Part shown: positions 1 to 7,771 of the stretch, in pieces
Layout: each line of letters begins with the position of its first letter
Position numbering within the stretch: position 1 is the stretch's first letter
Assembly: GCF_011044155.1 (NCBI RefSeq)
Contig: NZ_CP049056.1
Location: forward strand, 3,166,001 to 3,230,000
DNA from: Pikeienuella piscinae
GTDB taxonomy: Bacteria > Pseudomonadota > Alphaproteobacteria > Rhodobacterales > Rhodobacteraceae
Length of the DNA: 64,000 nucleotides
Direction of reading: 5' to 3'
Notes under the pieces: generated by a model
What the model saw: only the letters and a program-made list of their open reading frames with translations
Databases searched by the model: none
Told to the model about the DNA's origin: nothing
Translations under genes and position numbers: made by a program

Positions 1-287
1 GGCACATCCTACCGAACGTCATGAACGTCATCATCGTCAACATGACGCTGGTTTTTCCCGAGATCATTCTGCTGGAAAGCGGCCTCAGTTTCTTGGGAGT
101 GGGCATCCAGCCACCTCTAACCAGCCTCGGCAGCATGCTGGGCTTTGGCCGCGACTATCTGACCTCGGCGCCGTGGATCGCGCTGGCGCCCTCTGCGGTG
201 CTGTTCTTCACTGCGCTGTCGATCAGCCTCGTTGGCGATTGGCTGCGGGACAAGCTGGACCCGAACCTGCGCAGCCGCGCCGAATGA
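1..287 (+). CDS. ABC transporter permease, oligopeptide/DppC type (3' end only)
   Basis: Partial gene entering from the left edge; reading frame 3 is open from base 3 to the TGA at 285-287. The visible ~94 residues match the C-terminal part of DppC/OppC-like inner-membrane permeases: an EAA-loop remnant (HILPNV), then ESGLSFLGVGIQPP and a hydrophobic final segment (ALAPSAVLFFTALSISLVGDWLRD) ending in KLDPNLR, which is characteristic of the family. It would carry peptides or similar solutes with partner subunits lying outside the window. The next gene starts 29 bp downstream on the same strand and may be cotranscribed. Family assignment is firm; the substrate is not readable. Confidence 0.88.
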   Translation, partial: HILPNVMNVIIVNMTLVFPEIILLESGLSFLGVGIQPPLTSLGSMLGFGRDYLTSAPWIALAPSAVLFFTALSISLVGDWLRDKLDPNLRSRAE

Positions 288-315
288 CTATTATGCCTTG
301 AGGAGCGCCACTCTC

Positions 316-1779
316 ATGAATCCCAAGTTCGTCGTCGTCGGCTTTGATGGCCTGAGGGCTGATCTCGTCACCGAGCGCAATACCCCTAACCTGATGCGGC
401 TGGCCGAGCGTGGGGTGCGCTTTGCCAACCAGCGATCAGTCTTTCCCACCGAGACGCGTGTCAACATGACGGCGATCTCAACCGGCGCCAATGCCGGGCG
501 GCATGGTGTCGTTGGCAACCGTTATCTCGATCCGAAGATCGACCCCGAGGTGCCGTTCAACACCTTTCTGCGCACGATGATCGACCGAGGCCAGATCGCC
601 TATGACGGTCGACTGGTTGAGGCGACGAGCCTGGGCGAAATGCTGCATCGCGGCGGCAAGCGGATGGCGGTGGTCGCTTCGGGCTCCGAGGGAACCTCGA
701 TGATGAAAATGCACGACGTCCGGCAGCTTTCCGGCAACCTCACCGTCTCGTGCCATTACCCCGGCATCACTACGCCGGACGCCGTGGCGACCGAGGTGGC
801 GGCCCGGTTCGGGCCACCTCCCGATATCAGGCATCCCGATACCGCCATCGTAAAATACGCTACCGACGTTTTTCTGGATTATGTTTGGCCCGAGCATTCG
901 CCGGACGTGACCATCCTGTGGTTCGACGAACCAGACACTAGCCTGCACTATCTGGGTCTCGGCACTAAGGAGACGCAGGCCACGATCCAATATTGCGACG
1001 CCCAATTCGGCAGGATCCTAGACTGGGCGGCAGCCCATCCGGAGGTACAGGTCATCGCGATGAGCGATCACGGCCATGTCGCTATGACTTGGGGTGCCTC
1101 AGTTCCCCAATTCCTACGCGAGGCTGGATTCAGTGTCGGCGACCATCTGCAAGGCGACGCCGATCTGGCGATCCTTCCGGGCCACACCGGCAAGCTGCAT
1201 GCCCGGCCCGAACACCGCCGCACGGTGCTGCGTGACGCTGTCCATGCCATGATGGAGCAGCCTTGGTGCGGAATGATGCTGGCCAAGGCGGGAATCGAGA
1301 TTGAGGGCACCCTGCCGCAGAGCCTAGCCTTCGTCGAACATCCGAGAAGCCCCGACATCTATTACACGATGCGGACGGACGGCGGCCTGGGCCGCGATGA
1401 TTTGCCTGGACGGACGTGGTACGACACCACCGGCAACGCCCTGGCGCCGGGTGCGGGGCAGCACGGCGGCCTGCAGAAGGAAGAGGTCAATGGCTTTCTA
1501 ATCGCCGCCGGCTCGCTGTTTCGCCAAGGTGTGGTGTCCGAGGTCTTTTCGGGCATCCCGGACCTTCATCCAACGATCCTGCACGGGCTGGGTCTAGCGC
1601 CCGCGGACAGTGCAACCGGACGGCCGCTGCTGGAGGCCTTAACGGATGGGCCGGAGCGTCCGGCCTCACCCGGCATCGAGGAGTTTACCTCGGCATGGGG
1701 GCGCTACCGCCAAAGCCTTCGTCGAGTCAAAGTTGCTGGTGCGACCTATCTCGACCACGGCTATGCTGAGACGCTTTGA
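316..1779 (+). CDS. Type I phosphodiesterase/nucleotide pyrophosphatase family protein
   Basis: 487 residues starting at the ATG at 316, preceded by TTGAGGAG; the frame is open further upstream but that part overlaps the permease gene. The N-terminus VVVGFDGLRAD supplies the first metal-binding Asp (D11). FPTETRVN around residues 43-50 corresponds to the nucleophile motif of NPP-type alkaline phosphatase superfamily enzymes (Thr47 as likely nucleophile), followed by STGANAGRHGVVGN. WFDEPD and MSDHGH supply further metal ligands. The family hydrolyses phosphodiesters or phosphonate-like substrates. It sits directly after a solute ABC permease gene, so an imported organophosphate is a reasonable guess, but no substrate can be read. 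No clear signal peptide, so it is probably cytoplasmic. Confidence 0.85.
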   Translation: MNPKFVVVGFDGLRADLVTERNTPNLMRLAERGVRFANQRSVFPTETRVNMTAISTGANAGRHGVVGNRYLDPKIDPEVPFNTFLRTMIDRGQIAYDGRLVEATSLGEMLHRGGKRMAVVASGSEGTSMMKMHDVRQLSGNLTVSCHYPGITTPDAVATEVAARFGPPPDIRHPDTAIVKYATDVFLDYVWPEHSPDVTILWFDEPDTSLHYLGLGTKETQATIQYCDAQFGRILDWAAAHPEVQVIAMSDHGHVAMTWGASVPQFLREAGFSVGDHLQGDADLAILPGHTGKLHARPEHRRTVLRDAVHAMMEQPWCGMMLAKAGIEIEGTLPQSLAFVEHPRSPDIYYTMRTDGGLGRDDLPGRTWYDTTGNALAPGAGQHGGLQKEEVNGFLIAAGSLFRQGVVSEVFSGIPDLHPTILHGLGLAPADSATGRPLLEALTDGPERPASPGIEEFTSAWGRYRQSLRRVKVAGATYLDHGYAETL

Positions 1780-1980
1780 CATCTACACTGGCGGACGGAG
1801 GGTGGCGATGGCGTCCGCAGGAGGTGTCTGGAGTTATAGGATACGCCGGTCCCTCCCCAGCCCCAGGTTTGTTCTCACTGAGTTCGGGCAGAGATGGGGT
1901 GGATGCCGCTCTCTCCCCAACGGCGTCGCAATGCGCCAAGCTTGTGATGTTGAAGTCACAAGAGAAACAAGAGGGCATCC
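1780..1980 (+). other. Non-coding lead-in of the IS110-family element
   Basis: 200 bp between the phosphodiesterase stop and the IS110 transposase start. It contains no convincing gene. In IS110-group elements the non-coding left end carries a structured bridge RNA that specifies donor and target DNA, so this stretch is the place to expect one. The element boundary itself cannot be fixed by eye because IS110 elements usually lack clear terminal inverted repeats. Confidence 0.35.
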
Positions 1981-3013
1981 ATGAAGGAAGTTAGCATCAT
2001 CGGCGTCGACCTGGCAAAGAACGTGTTCCAGCTGCACGGCGCGGCCGCGGACGGTTCGGTCATTTTCCGCAAGAAGCTGTCGCGCCTGCAATTCCAGCGC
2101 CTTCATGGCGGTGCATCCGCAATGCCTCGTGGTGATGGAGGCCTGCGGCGGTGCGCATCACTGGGCGCGGGAACTGGTGCGGGTCGGCCATGAGGTGAAA
2201 CTGATCGCACCGCGCTACGTCAAGCCGTTCATCAAACGGCAGAAAAACGACGCGGCGGACGCGGAGGCGATCGTGGAGGCGGCGCTGCGCCCGGCCATGC
2301 GCTATGTCGAGCCGAAGACCAGCGAACAGCAATCGCGCTCCATCCTGTTCCGCACCCGCGAGCAGTTCGTGAAACAGCGCACTGAAGCGGTCAATGCGCT
2401 GCGGTCGCACCTGTACGAGTTCGGCTTCATCGCGCCGGAGGGGATCGGGAATCTTCCGCGCCTCGGCGCCCTCATCGAGGATGCAAACTCCGATTTGCCG
2501 CCACTCGCCCGGGAAGTCTGTCGCGAGTTGCTGCAGCAGATCGCGAACCTGAGTGGCCGGATCAATGCCATTAAAAGGAGGATCGACGCGATTGCCAGGG
2601 AAGGCGAGACATCGCGCCGCATGCAGACCATGCCGGGTGTGGGTTCGATCAGCGCCCTGGCCGTCGAGACCTTCGCGCCGCCGATGGAGCAGTTCAAACG
2701 CGGCCGCGACTTTGCAGCTTGGCTTGGGCTCGTGCCGCGACAGGCGTCGACCGGCGGCAAGCAACGGCTTGGAAAAACCTCGAAGATGGGCCAGCGCGAC
2801 ATTCGCCGTCTGCTGATCACCCGCGCGATGGCCGTGATCCGCTGGGCCTTGCGCCGTGGCGCACCGCAAAACCCCTGGCTTGAGCGCATGTTAGAACGCA
2901 AGCCGCCGATGGTCGCGGCCTTCTCACTGGCCAACAAGATGGCGCGCGGCCTCTGGACAATGCTCACGCGCGGTGAAGACTATCGCGGTCCGGTGATCGC
3001 CAGCGCCACCTGA
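1981..3013 (+). pseudogene. IS110-family transposase (DEDD), frameshifted
   Basis: The first part (1981-2100) encodes GVDLAKNVFQLHG, the N-terminal RuvC-like start with its first acidic residue. The rest continues in another frame from about 2102 (RFMAVHPQCLVVMEACGG), with the remaining acidic residues in VVMEACGGAHHWA and KNDAADAEAI, and a C-terminal transposase_20 domain (MPGVGSISALAVETF, then GLVPRQASTGGKQRLG). One extra base near 2101 would account for the shift; the joined product would be about 343 residues, normal for the family. Family identity is certain. Whether the shift is a real mutation or a sequencing error cannot be decided here. Confidence 0.88.
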
Positions 3014-3196
3014 GTCGGCAGCAAAACGCGAGAACGGAGCACAGAGTTGTGAGGAAGGCATGATCCGAATGGGCAAATGATCGACATGATCCGGGTTGGG
3101 CAAACCAGAAACCTTCTCAGAGCCTGCCCCGAAATGAGTTGAGCGATATCAGAGGGTTGTGATTCACGTCGGTTTGCAACGACTGACGGAGGCCCG

Positions 3197-4107
3197 ATGC
3201 CCTGGGATGATATCGCCCGCGCGGAATATGCGCGACGGTCAGCGCGCTATGCAAGCGACCTGACGGATCGGGAATGGGAGGTGATCGCCGCCTACATGCC
3301 TGATCGACGCGGTCTGGGCCGCCCGCGCACGACCGATCTGCGGGAGGTGATGAACGCGATCCTTTACATCGCCTCGACCGGCTGCCCTTGGCGCTATCTA
3401 CCGACGGAGTTTCCGCCTGTTTCGACCGTGCAGCGTTACTTCTACCGCTGGCGGGACGAAGGCTTCTGGCCCGCACTCAACAATGCGCTGGTGATGGTGT
3501 CACGGGAGCTGGAGGGGCGCGAGGCGTCTCCGACCGCAGGCGTGATCGACAGTCAGAGCGTGAAAACCACAGAGGCGGGAGGGGTTTGCGGCTACGACGC
3601 TGGGAAAAAGATCAGGGGCCGCAAGCGCCACATGGTGGTCGATACGATTGGGCTGATGGTTGGCCTGGTCGTTCACGGCGCCGGCGTGCAGGACCGCGAC
3701 GGCGCCCCGCTCGTGCTGGCGTCCATCCGCAGACGCTGGCCGTGGCTGCGCCACGTCTTCGCACCCTCTCGGTGAATGTTCCATTCACCTGCCGGGCGAT
3801 GGACGGCGGCTATGCCGGGAAGAAACTGCGCCGCGCCCTGACCGGGTTCGGCGACTGGCGCATCGAGATCATCAAGCGATCTGATCGCGCCGAAGGGTTC
3901 GAGATCATTCCAAGGCGATGGGTTGTCGAGCGCACCTTCGCATGGCTTGGCCCCCTCTCGGCGTTTGCGCGCAAACGCCTGCCGGGCAACGGATGCCGCC
4001 GTCTCGCCAAGGACTGGGAGCGATCCATCGCCTCGTCCGAGGCGTGGGCGAACGTCGCGCATATCCGACTGCTCACCAGACGCCTCGCAAGGTATTGTTA
4101 TGTTTGA
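3197..4107 (+). pseudogene. IS5-family transposase interrupted by a small palindromic insertion
   Basis: N-terminal part (3197-3762) carries DUF4096-like SDLTDREWEVI and the first catalytic Asp in GVIDSQSVK. After a 38-bp net insertion the frame shifts and continues as DGGYAGKKLRR (second Asp), ending with RRWVVERTFAWL (catalytic Glu) and a stop at 4105-4107. The insertion brings a TGA at 3773-3775, so the product is truncated before the second Asp and should be inactive. The related copy at 22165-22739 reads uninterrupted through this point, which shows that the extra bases are secondary. Confidence 0.88.
3763..3801. repeat. Short palindromic insertion inside the IS5 transposase gene
   Basis: Compared with the related transposase gene on the other strand near 22175, 39 bases replace one base between the codons for Phe-Ala and Asp-Gly-Gly-Tyr. 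The insert contains a perfect hairpin, GGTGAATG (3771-3778), loop TTC, CATTCACC (3782-3789). This looks like a small palindromic interspersed element that landed in the transposase gene. No identical second copy was found in this window, so its repetitive nature is inferred. Confidence 0.6.
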
Positions 4108-4127
4108 CCGAGTTTCGAGCCAGGCTC

Positions 4128-4730
4128 TCAGAGCTTCGAGCTCGCTGTTGAAGATTTGGCCCCGGTCCGCGCATCTCCATCTCGGCCAGCGGCATCAATC
4201 AGGCCGCGCTAACAGGCCTGACAAGAGACTGCACTCGATCGCATGTCTAAGGTTCAGAAATTCCTTGCAAATGAGGGCACCATCCACAAGAGAAGGTTCT
4301 ACGTCAGTCCCATCCCCTCCGCAATCTGCCATTTTGCAAAGGTTATCTGATCCTGATTAGGGTGAGAGTATTTCGTCAATTTTAGGGATCATGGCGGACC
4401 GGCCATTCACCGACGCTCGCGCACGGCGTCTCGAAAGCGTTCTCTCGCACCGACAGTCTTCGGACTGATGACTGAGCATGCCGGTGAATAGCATAGAATG
4501 ATTGTATGCGCGTGGCTATCCTGAAGGATCTAAGGAGGCTATTAGCTTCCTGAAAGCGACCGCCCACTCGGAGCTCTTCGTGCGTACGCCGGACCCGAGC
4601 ATGCACTGGACGGCGTCCAATTACCGCTCCGCGCCAGAGGTTTTGGGCGTCGTTTTGAGCGGTGGCGAACCCAGCGAACAGGTCACATCTTTCCGCCGGC
4701 TTCCCGCAACGCCATATTTTCGTCGCGCAT
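4128..4730. other. Stretch without a convincing gene between the IS5 element and the recombinase module
   Basis: About 600 bp right of the IS5 element. A 35-codon frame at 4243-4350 beginning MSKVQKFLANEG is the only short candidate seen; it has no recognised homology and no strong ribosome binding site. A longer frame running from 4502 into the next gene has composition unlike the gene body and no clear start signal, so it is treated as non-coding. Probably island-border DNA. Confidence 0.4.
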
Positions 4731-4746
4731 CTGACTCAGGAGTCAG
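4731..4746. promoter_or_regulatory. Perfect 7-bp dyad overlapping the ribosome binding site
   Basis: CTGACTC-AG-GAGTCAG, with 7-bp arms and a 2-bp centre, ends 8 bp before the ATG at 4754 and contains that gene's AGGAG ribosome binding site. Its position would let a bound repressor or an RNA hairpin block expression of the module. The small HTH proteins encoded downstream are candidate ligands, by inference only. Confidence 0.4.
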
Positions 4747-4753
4747 AACGCCG

Positions 4754-5383
4754 ATGCCTGACCGCCGCCCCGACCCGATCTGGCATCTTGACGCGCCTCC
4801 GGCGGCCGATTCGGTTCCCTATGACGAGCCCCTCATCAACGATGGCGTATTCGGCGCCGAGGACCTGCCGACTCCGGAACGTCTTGCGGAGCGGCTGGCG
4901 GAGCGGCTGGCGGGTATCGGCTTTACCACCGAGGCCTTCGCGACGATGAGCGCGCCCGAGCCGGATGGCGTCCATCAGATTTCCGAGAACCAGCGCCGGG
5001 CCGCGCGCCGCCATCTCGAAAATACCCGGAAGGCGTTCGACGGCTATTTCGCGTTCCGCCGCACATTGTCTGACGAACTCGGCATCTCGCTCCTTCCCTC
5101 CGGCGAGGATGTCGACAAGGCGCTCGGATCGCTGAAGGCGAGCCTCGAACATGTCGAAGTTCGGCCTCGGGCGCGCGGCCACTATGAGCTGCTCGTCAAG
5201 GACGTCCGCGTGATCCTGATGCAGCTGACTGGAAACACCGGCCGGGTCGTCGATCGAGAGACAGGTGTTGAGAGCGGTTTGCTTTTCGATTTCTCGCTCG
5301 CGCTGATCGAGCGACTCGCGCCCGTGATCGACCCGACGGTGGCGGCGGCGCGGATCAGGACGGCGATCCGCGCCCGGCGCTGA
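4754..5383 (+). CDS. Hypothetical protein of the recombinase module
   Basis: 209 residues from the ATG at 4754, chosen because AGGAG lies just upstream. The protein is soluble and unrecognised. Near residue 45 it has a short internal duplication (LAERLAERLAG). Residues ~70-180 look helical and charged, with NQRRAARRHLENTRKAFDGY and later YELLVKDVRVILMQLTGNTG. It is the first gene of a plus-strand run leading to two HTH genes and two recombinase genes, so a role in the life cycle of that module is plausible. No catalytic motif was seen and no function is assigned. Confidence 0.6.
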   Translation: MPDRRPDPIWHLDAPPAADSVPYDEPLINDGVFGAEDLPTPERLAERLAERLAGIGFTTEAFATMSAPEPDGVHQISENQRRAARRHLENTRKAFDGYFAFRRTLSDELGISLLPSGEDVDKALGSLKASLEHVEVRPRARGHYELLVKDVRVILMQLTGNTGRVVDRETGVESGLLFDFSLALIERLAPVIDPTVAAARIRTAIRARR

Positions 5384-5491
5384 GTTTCATGCGGGAAACC
5401 GCCTCCAGAACTGACACGCTTTTCCGCATGTGACCGGGCCGGCGTGACGGCCGAGGGTGCTTCGCAAGAGAAAGCAACCCGAGGCCGCGTC

Positions 5492-5701
5492 ATGAAGCCC
5501 GAGACGATCACCCGCCTGATGACCCGCGACGAGGTCGCCGAGACCTACGGGATATCGAAGCGCCATCTCGAGCTGGCGCCGTCGCGACGGGAGGGACCGG
5601 CCTTCCTCCGGATCGGCCGCAGCGTGCGCTATCGCCCAACGGACGTCGAAGCCTGGCTCGAGGCGCGGGTTGTGCGTCCCGGGATGGAGCGGGATCGATG
5701 A
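5492..5701 (+). CDS. Small helix-turn-helix protein, AlpA/excisionase-like
   Basis: 69 residues from ATG 5492 (MKPETITRLM). The core, LMTRDEVAETYGISKRHLE followed by a basic stretch and the wing-like IGRSVRYRPTDVEAWLEA, is the standard HTH_17/MerR-type fold of phage excisionases and AlpA regulators. The stop overlaps the start of the next HTH gene (ATGA at 5698-5701), so the two are translationally coupled. Such proteins either control recombinase expression or bend DNA to set integration versus excision. The frame extends upstream to 5444 but that extension lacks family similarity. Confidence 0.75.
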   Translation: MKPETITRLMTRDEVAETYGISKRHLELAPSRREGPAFLRIGRSVRYRPTDVEAWLEARVVRPGMERDR

Positions 5702-5886
5702 CGCGGAAGATCGGGAACCCGCGTCTCATGACCATTCGCGAAACGGCGGCGGAGGCCGGCGTCTGCACGCGCACGGTGCGCCGCTGGATCGCGAACGGAC
5801 TGCTTCCGGTTCGACATCTTGGCGGCTCCAGACGTCTCGTCCGGATCGAAGAGAACGTCTGGCGCGCCTTTCTGAGAGAGGCGTGA
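5698..5886 (+). CDS. Second small helix-turn-helix protein, excisionase family
   Basis: 62 residues: MTIRETAAEAGVCTRTVRRWIANG followed by LLPVRHLGGSRRLVRIEENVWRAFL, the two-helix plus wing pattern of excisionase-family HTH_17 proteins. Start overlaps the previous stop by 4 bp. It differs in sequence from its neighbour, so the pair could work as a heterodimer or as separate regulator and excisionase. The symmetric dyad at 5941-5995 lies 55 bp after its stop and is an obvious candidate binding or crossover site. Confidence 0.75.
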   Translation: MTRKIGNPRLMTIRETAAEAGVCTRTVRRWIANGLLPVRHLGGSRRLVRIEENVWRAFLREA

Positions 5887-5940
5887 CGATGTCCTCTCCC
5901 GTCCTCGAATATCATGCCGTTTCAATAACCTGCGAAGGCC

Positions 5941-5995
5941 TCGGGAGTACTCGCCCATCAGAACTAAAAAAGTTCTGCATAGTGATAACTCCCGA
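5941..5995. promoter_or_regulatory. Nested symmetric dyad upstream of the recombinase genes
   Basis: Outer arms TCGGGAGT (5941-5948) and ACTCCCGA (5988-5995) and inner arms CAGAACT (5959-5965) and AGTTCTG (5971-5977) share one centre at base 5968. The inner arms are separated by AAAAA, and each outer arm is exactly 10 bp from its inner arm. It lies 64 bp before the first recombinase start. It could be a crossover or accessory site for the tyrosine recombinases, an operator for the HTH proteins, or an RNA hairpin; the sequence alone cannot choose. Confidence 0.55.
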
Positions 5996-6058
5996 ATGTC
6001 CGCACCTGTCCTCGCTGGTCCTCCCGAGACCGCGCATGTCAACATGAGGAGGCTCCCG

Positions 6059-7771
6059 ATGCCTTACGACGACCGATCTCTCGATCTCGCCTTCGCCGCG
6101 CCGGGCGCGCCGCGCCTGAGCGTCGTGCTCGCCGCGGTGAGCGCCGACGCGGCGCTCTCGCCGCTCCGCCGGCGCGATCTCGTCAGCGCGGTGCGCCGCG
6201 TCGCCGCGGCGCTCGATCGCGCGCCGGCGGACATCCCCGCCGACCCGCTCTGGCTGCGCCCGCGCCTCGGCAAGATCGCCCCGGCCGCGCTCGGCCTGTC
6301 GCAAAAGACCTGGACCAATATCCTCAGCGACTTTCGCGCGGCGCTGGCCTCCGCCGGGGCGACCGCTGAAGGGCGCGGGCGACCGGCGGCCCTTCCGTCT
6401 GAATGGACGGCGCTCCGCGACGCCCTGACGCTGAAGCGCCATCGCATCGGCCTCAGCCGGTTCATGCGGTTCTGCGCCAATCTCGGCGTCGCGCCGGAGG
6501 CCGTTAACGACGAAGCTCTCGCCGGATTTCACGCCGCGCTCGAGCGGTCCGAACTCCGCAAGGATCCGGCGACGCTGGTCCGCGAAACCGCCACTTTCTG
6601 GAACCAGGCCGGCGAGACCGTTCCGGGCTGGCCAGTCGGACGTCTGACCGTCCCGGATCGCCGTAACCGCGTCGCCCTGTCGATGGAGACATTCCCGCCC
6701 TCCTTCCGCGCCGATGCCGACGCGTATCTGAAACGTCTCGCCGTCGCCGACCTGACCGACCCGGATGCGCCGCCGCGCGCGCTCGAGCCCGAGACCATCG
6801 CGTTCCGCCGCGGGCAGATCGCGCGCTTCGCTTCGGCGCTGGTCCATCGCGGCCGCGATCCGGAGACGATCGCCGGCCTCGCCGATCTCGTCGAGCCCGC
6901 CGCGGCGCGCGAGGGCCTGCGCTACTTTCTCGATCGCAACGGCGGCAAGCCTTCCGGCGCGATCCACAATCTCGCGGCGCTTCTGAAGAGCATCGCGAAG
7001 TGGGGGGTGCGGGCCGATCCGGCGGTGCTGGACGCGCTCGGGGATCTCGCCCGCCGGGTCGCGCCGCGGGCCGCCGGCATGACGCCGAAGAACCGCGACC
7101 GCCTGCATCAGTTCGACGACGAGGCGGCGATCGGCGAGCTCCTCGCCCTGCCCGACCGCCTCGTCGCCCGGGCCGGCAGGGCGCGGTCGGCGCGCGCCGC
7201 CGCGCTGGATGTCGAGATCGCGCTGGCGATCTCGATCCTGATCCACTGTCCGATGCGGATCGAGAATCTCCGCACCCTTTCGCTCGAACGTCACCTCTCG
7301 GGACGGGCCGGCGGGCCGCGCCGCATCGTCGTTCCCGCCGGAGAGGTCAAGAACGTCAAGGAGCTCGACTTCCCGCTGCCCGCCCGCGTCGTGAAGCTCC
7401 TCGATCTCTTTTTGCGCGACCATCGCAAGGTCCTGAACCCGGATTGCGGCGACCTCCTCTTCACCATGCGCCGCGCCGCCAAGCCAGTCGGCGGCGGTGT
7501 CCTGGGCCAGCGCATCTCGCGCGCCATCCGCCGCGAGACCGGGCTCGAGATCAATCCGCATCTCTTCCGCCACATCAGCGCAAAGATCTATCTCCGCGCC
7601 AATCCCGGCGCCTATGAGGTGGTGCGCCGGCTCCTCGGGCATTCGCTGACCTCGTCGACGATCGACGTCTACGCCGGCTTCGAGACCGACGCCGCGACGC
7701 GCGCCTACGCCGAGATCCTCGACCAGGCCTCCACCGCGCCGCTTCGGCGCCGCCGGAGGGCGAGGCGATGA
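6059..7771 (+). CDS. Tyrosine recombinase 1 (integrase family)
   Basis: 570 residues from ATG 6059, preceded by AGGAGG, the best ribosome site in this module. The C-terminal catalytic domain shows all hallmark residues: Arg400 in HCPMRIENLR, His501 and Arg504 in HLFRH, His528 in LLGHS and the nucleophile Tyr538 in DVYAGF. The long N-terminal ~390 residues contain predicted helical DNA-binding segments and are larger than in simple phage integrases. The stop overlaps the start of a second recombinase by ATGA. It should cut and rejoin DNA through a 3'-phosphotyrosine link. The catalytic set is intact, so it is probably active. Confidence 0.88.
   Translation: MPYDDRSLDLAFAAPGAPRLSVVLAAVSADAALSPLRRRDLVSAVRRVAAALDRAPADIPADPLWLRPRLGKIAPAALGLSQKTWTNILSDFRAALASAGATAEGRGRPAALPSEWTALRDALTLKRHRIGLSRFMRFCANLGVAPEAVNDEALAGFHAALERSELRKDPATLVRETATFWNQAGETVPGWPVGRLTVPDRRNRVALSMETFPPSFRADADAYLKRLAVADLTDPDAPPRALEPETIAFRRGQIARFASALVHRGRDPETIAGLADLVEPAAAREGLRYFLDRNGGKPSGAIHNLAALLKSIAKWGVRADPAVLDALGDLARRVAPRAAGMTPKNRDRLHQFDDEAAIGELLALPDRLVARAGRARSARAAALDVEIALAISILIHCPMRIENLRTLSLERHLSGRAGGPRRIVVPAGEVKNVKELDFPLPARVVKLLDLFLRDHRKVLNPDCGDLLFTMRRAAKPVGGGVLGQRISRAIRRETGLEINPHLFRHISAKIYLRANPGAYEVVRRLLGHSLTSSTIDVYAGFETDAATRAYAEILDQASTAPLRRRRRARR

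Larger units (their letters stand above)
3120..4127. mobile_element. IS5-family insertion sequence with terminal inverted repeats and TCA target duplication
   Basis: Ends are GAGCCTGCCCCGAAA at 3120 and, read from the other strand, GAGCCTGGCTCGAAA ending at 4127 (13 of 15 matching). Both sides carry TCA (3117-3119 and 4128-4130), the TNA-type target duplication expected for the IS1031 group of IS5. The element is 1,008 bp, including a 38-bp net insertion in its transposase gene. A related but clearly diverged copy lies in opposite orientation at 22165-22816, and its intact end shows the same terminal GAGCC sequence. Confidence 0.85.

Noticed and set aside
4405-4489. ATTCACCG and CGGTGAAT as a second copy of the palindromic insertion
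   Set aside because: The halves are 70 bp apart with unrelated sequence between, so the match to the 3771-3789 hairpin is probably chance.
4502-4753. Extended N-terminus of the hypothetical protein starting at 4502
   Set aside because: No ribosome site, different composition, and a good AGGAG directly before ATG 4754.
5912-7642. 576-codon minus-strand frame opposite recombinase 1
   Set aside because: No recognisable domain, Arg/Gly-rich shadow composition; the plus strand encodes a complete tyrosine recombinase.
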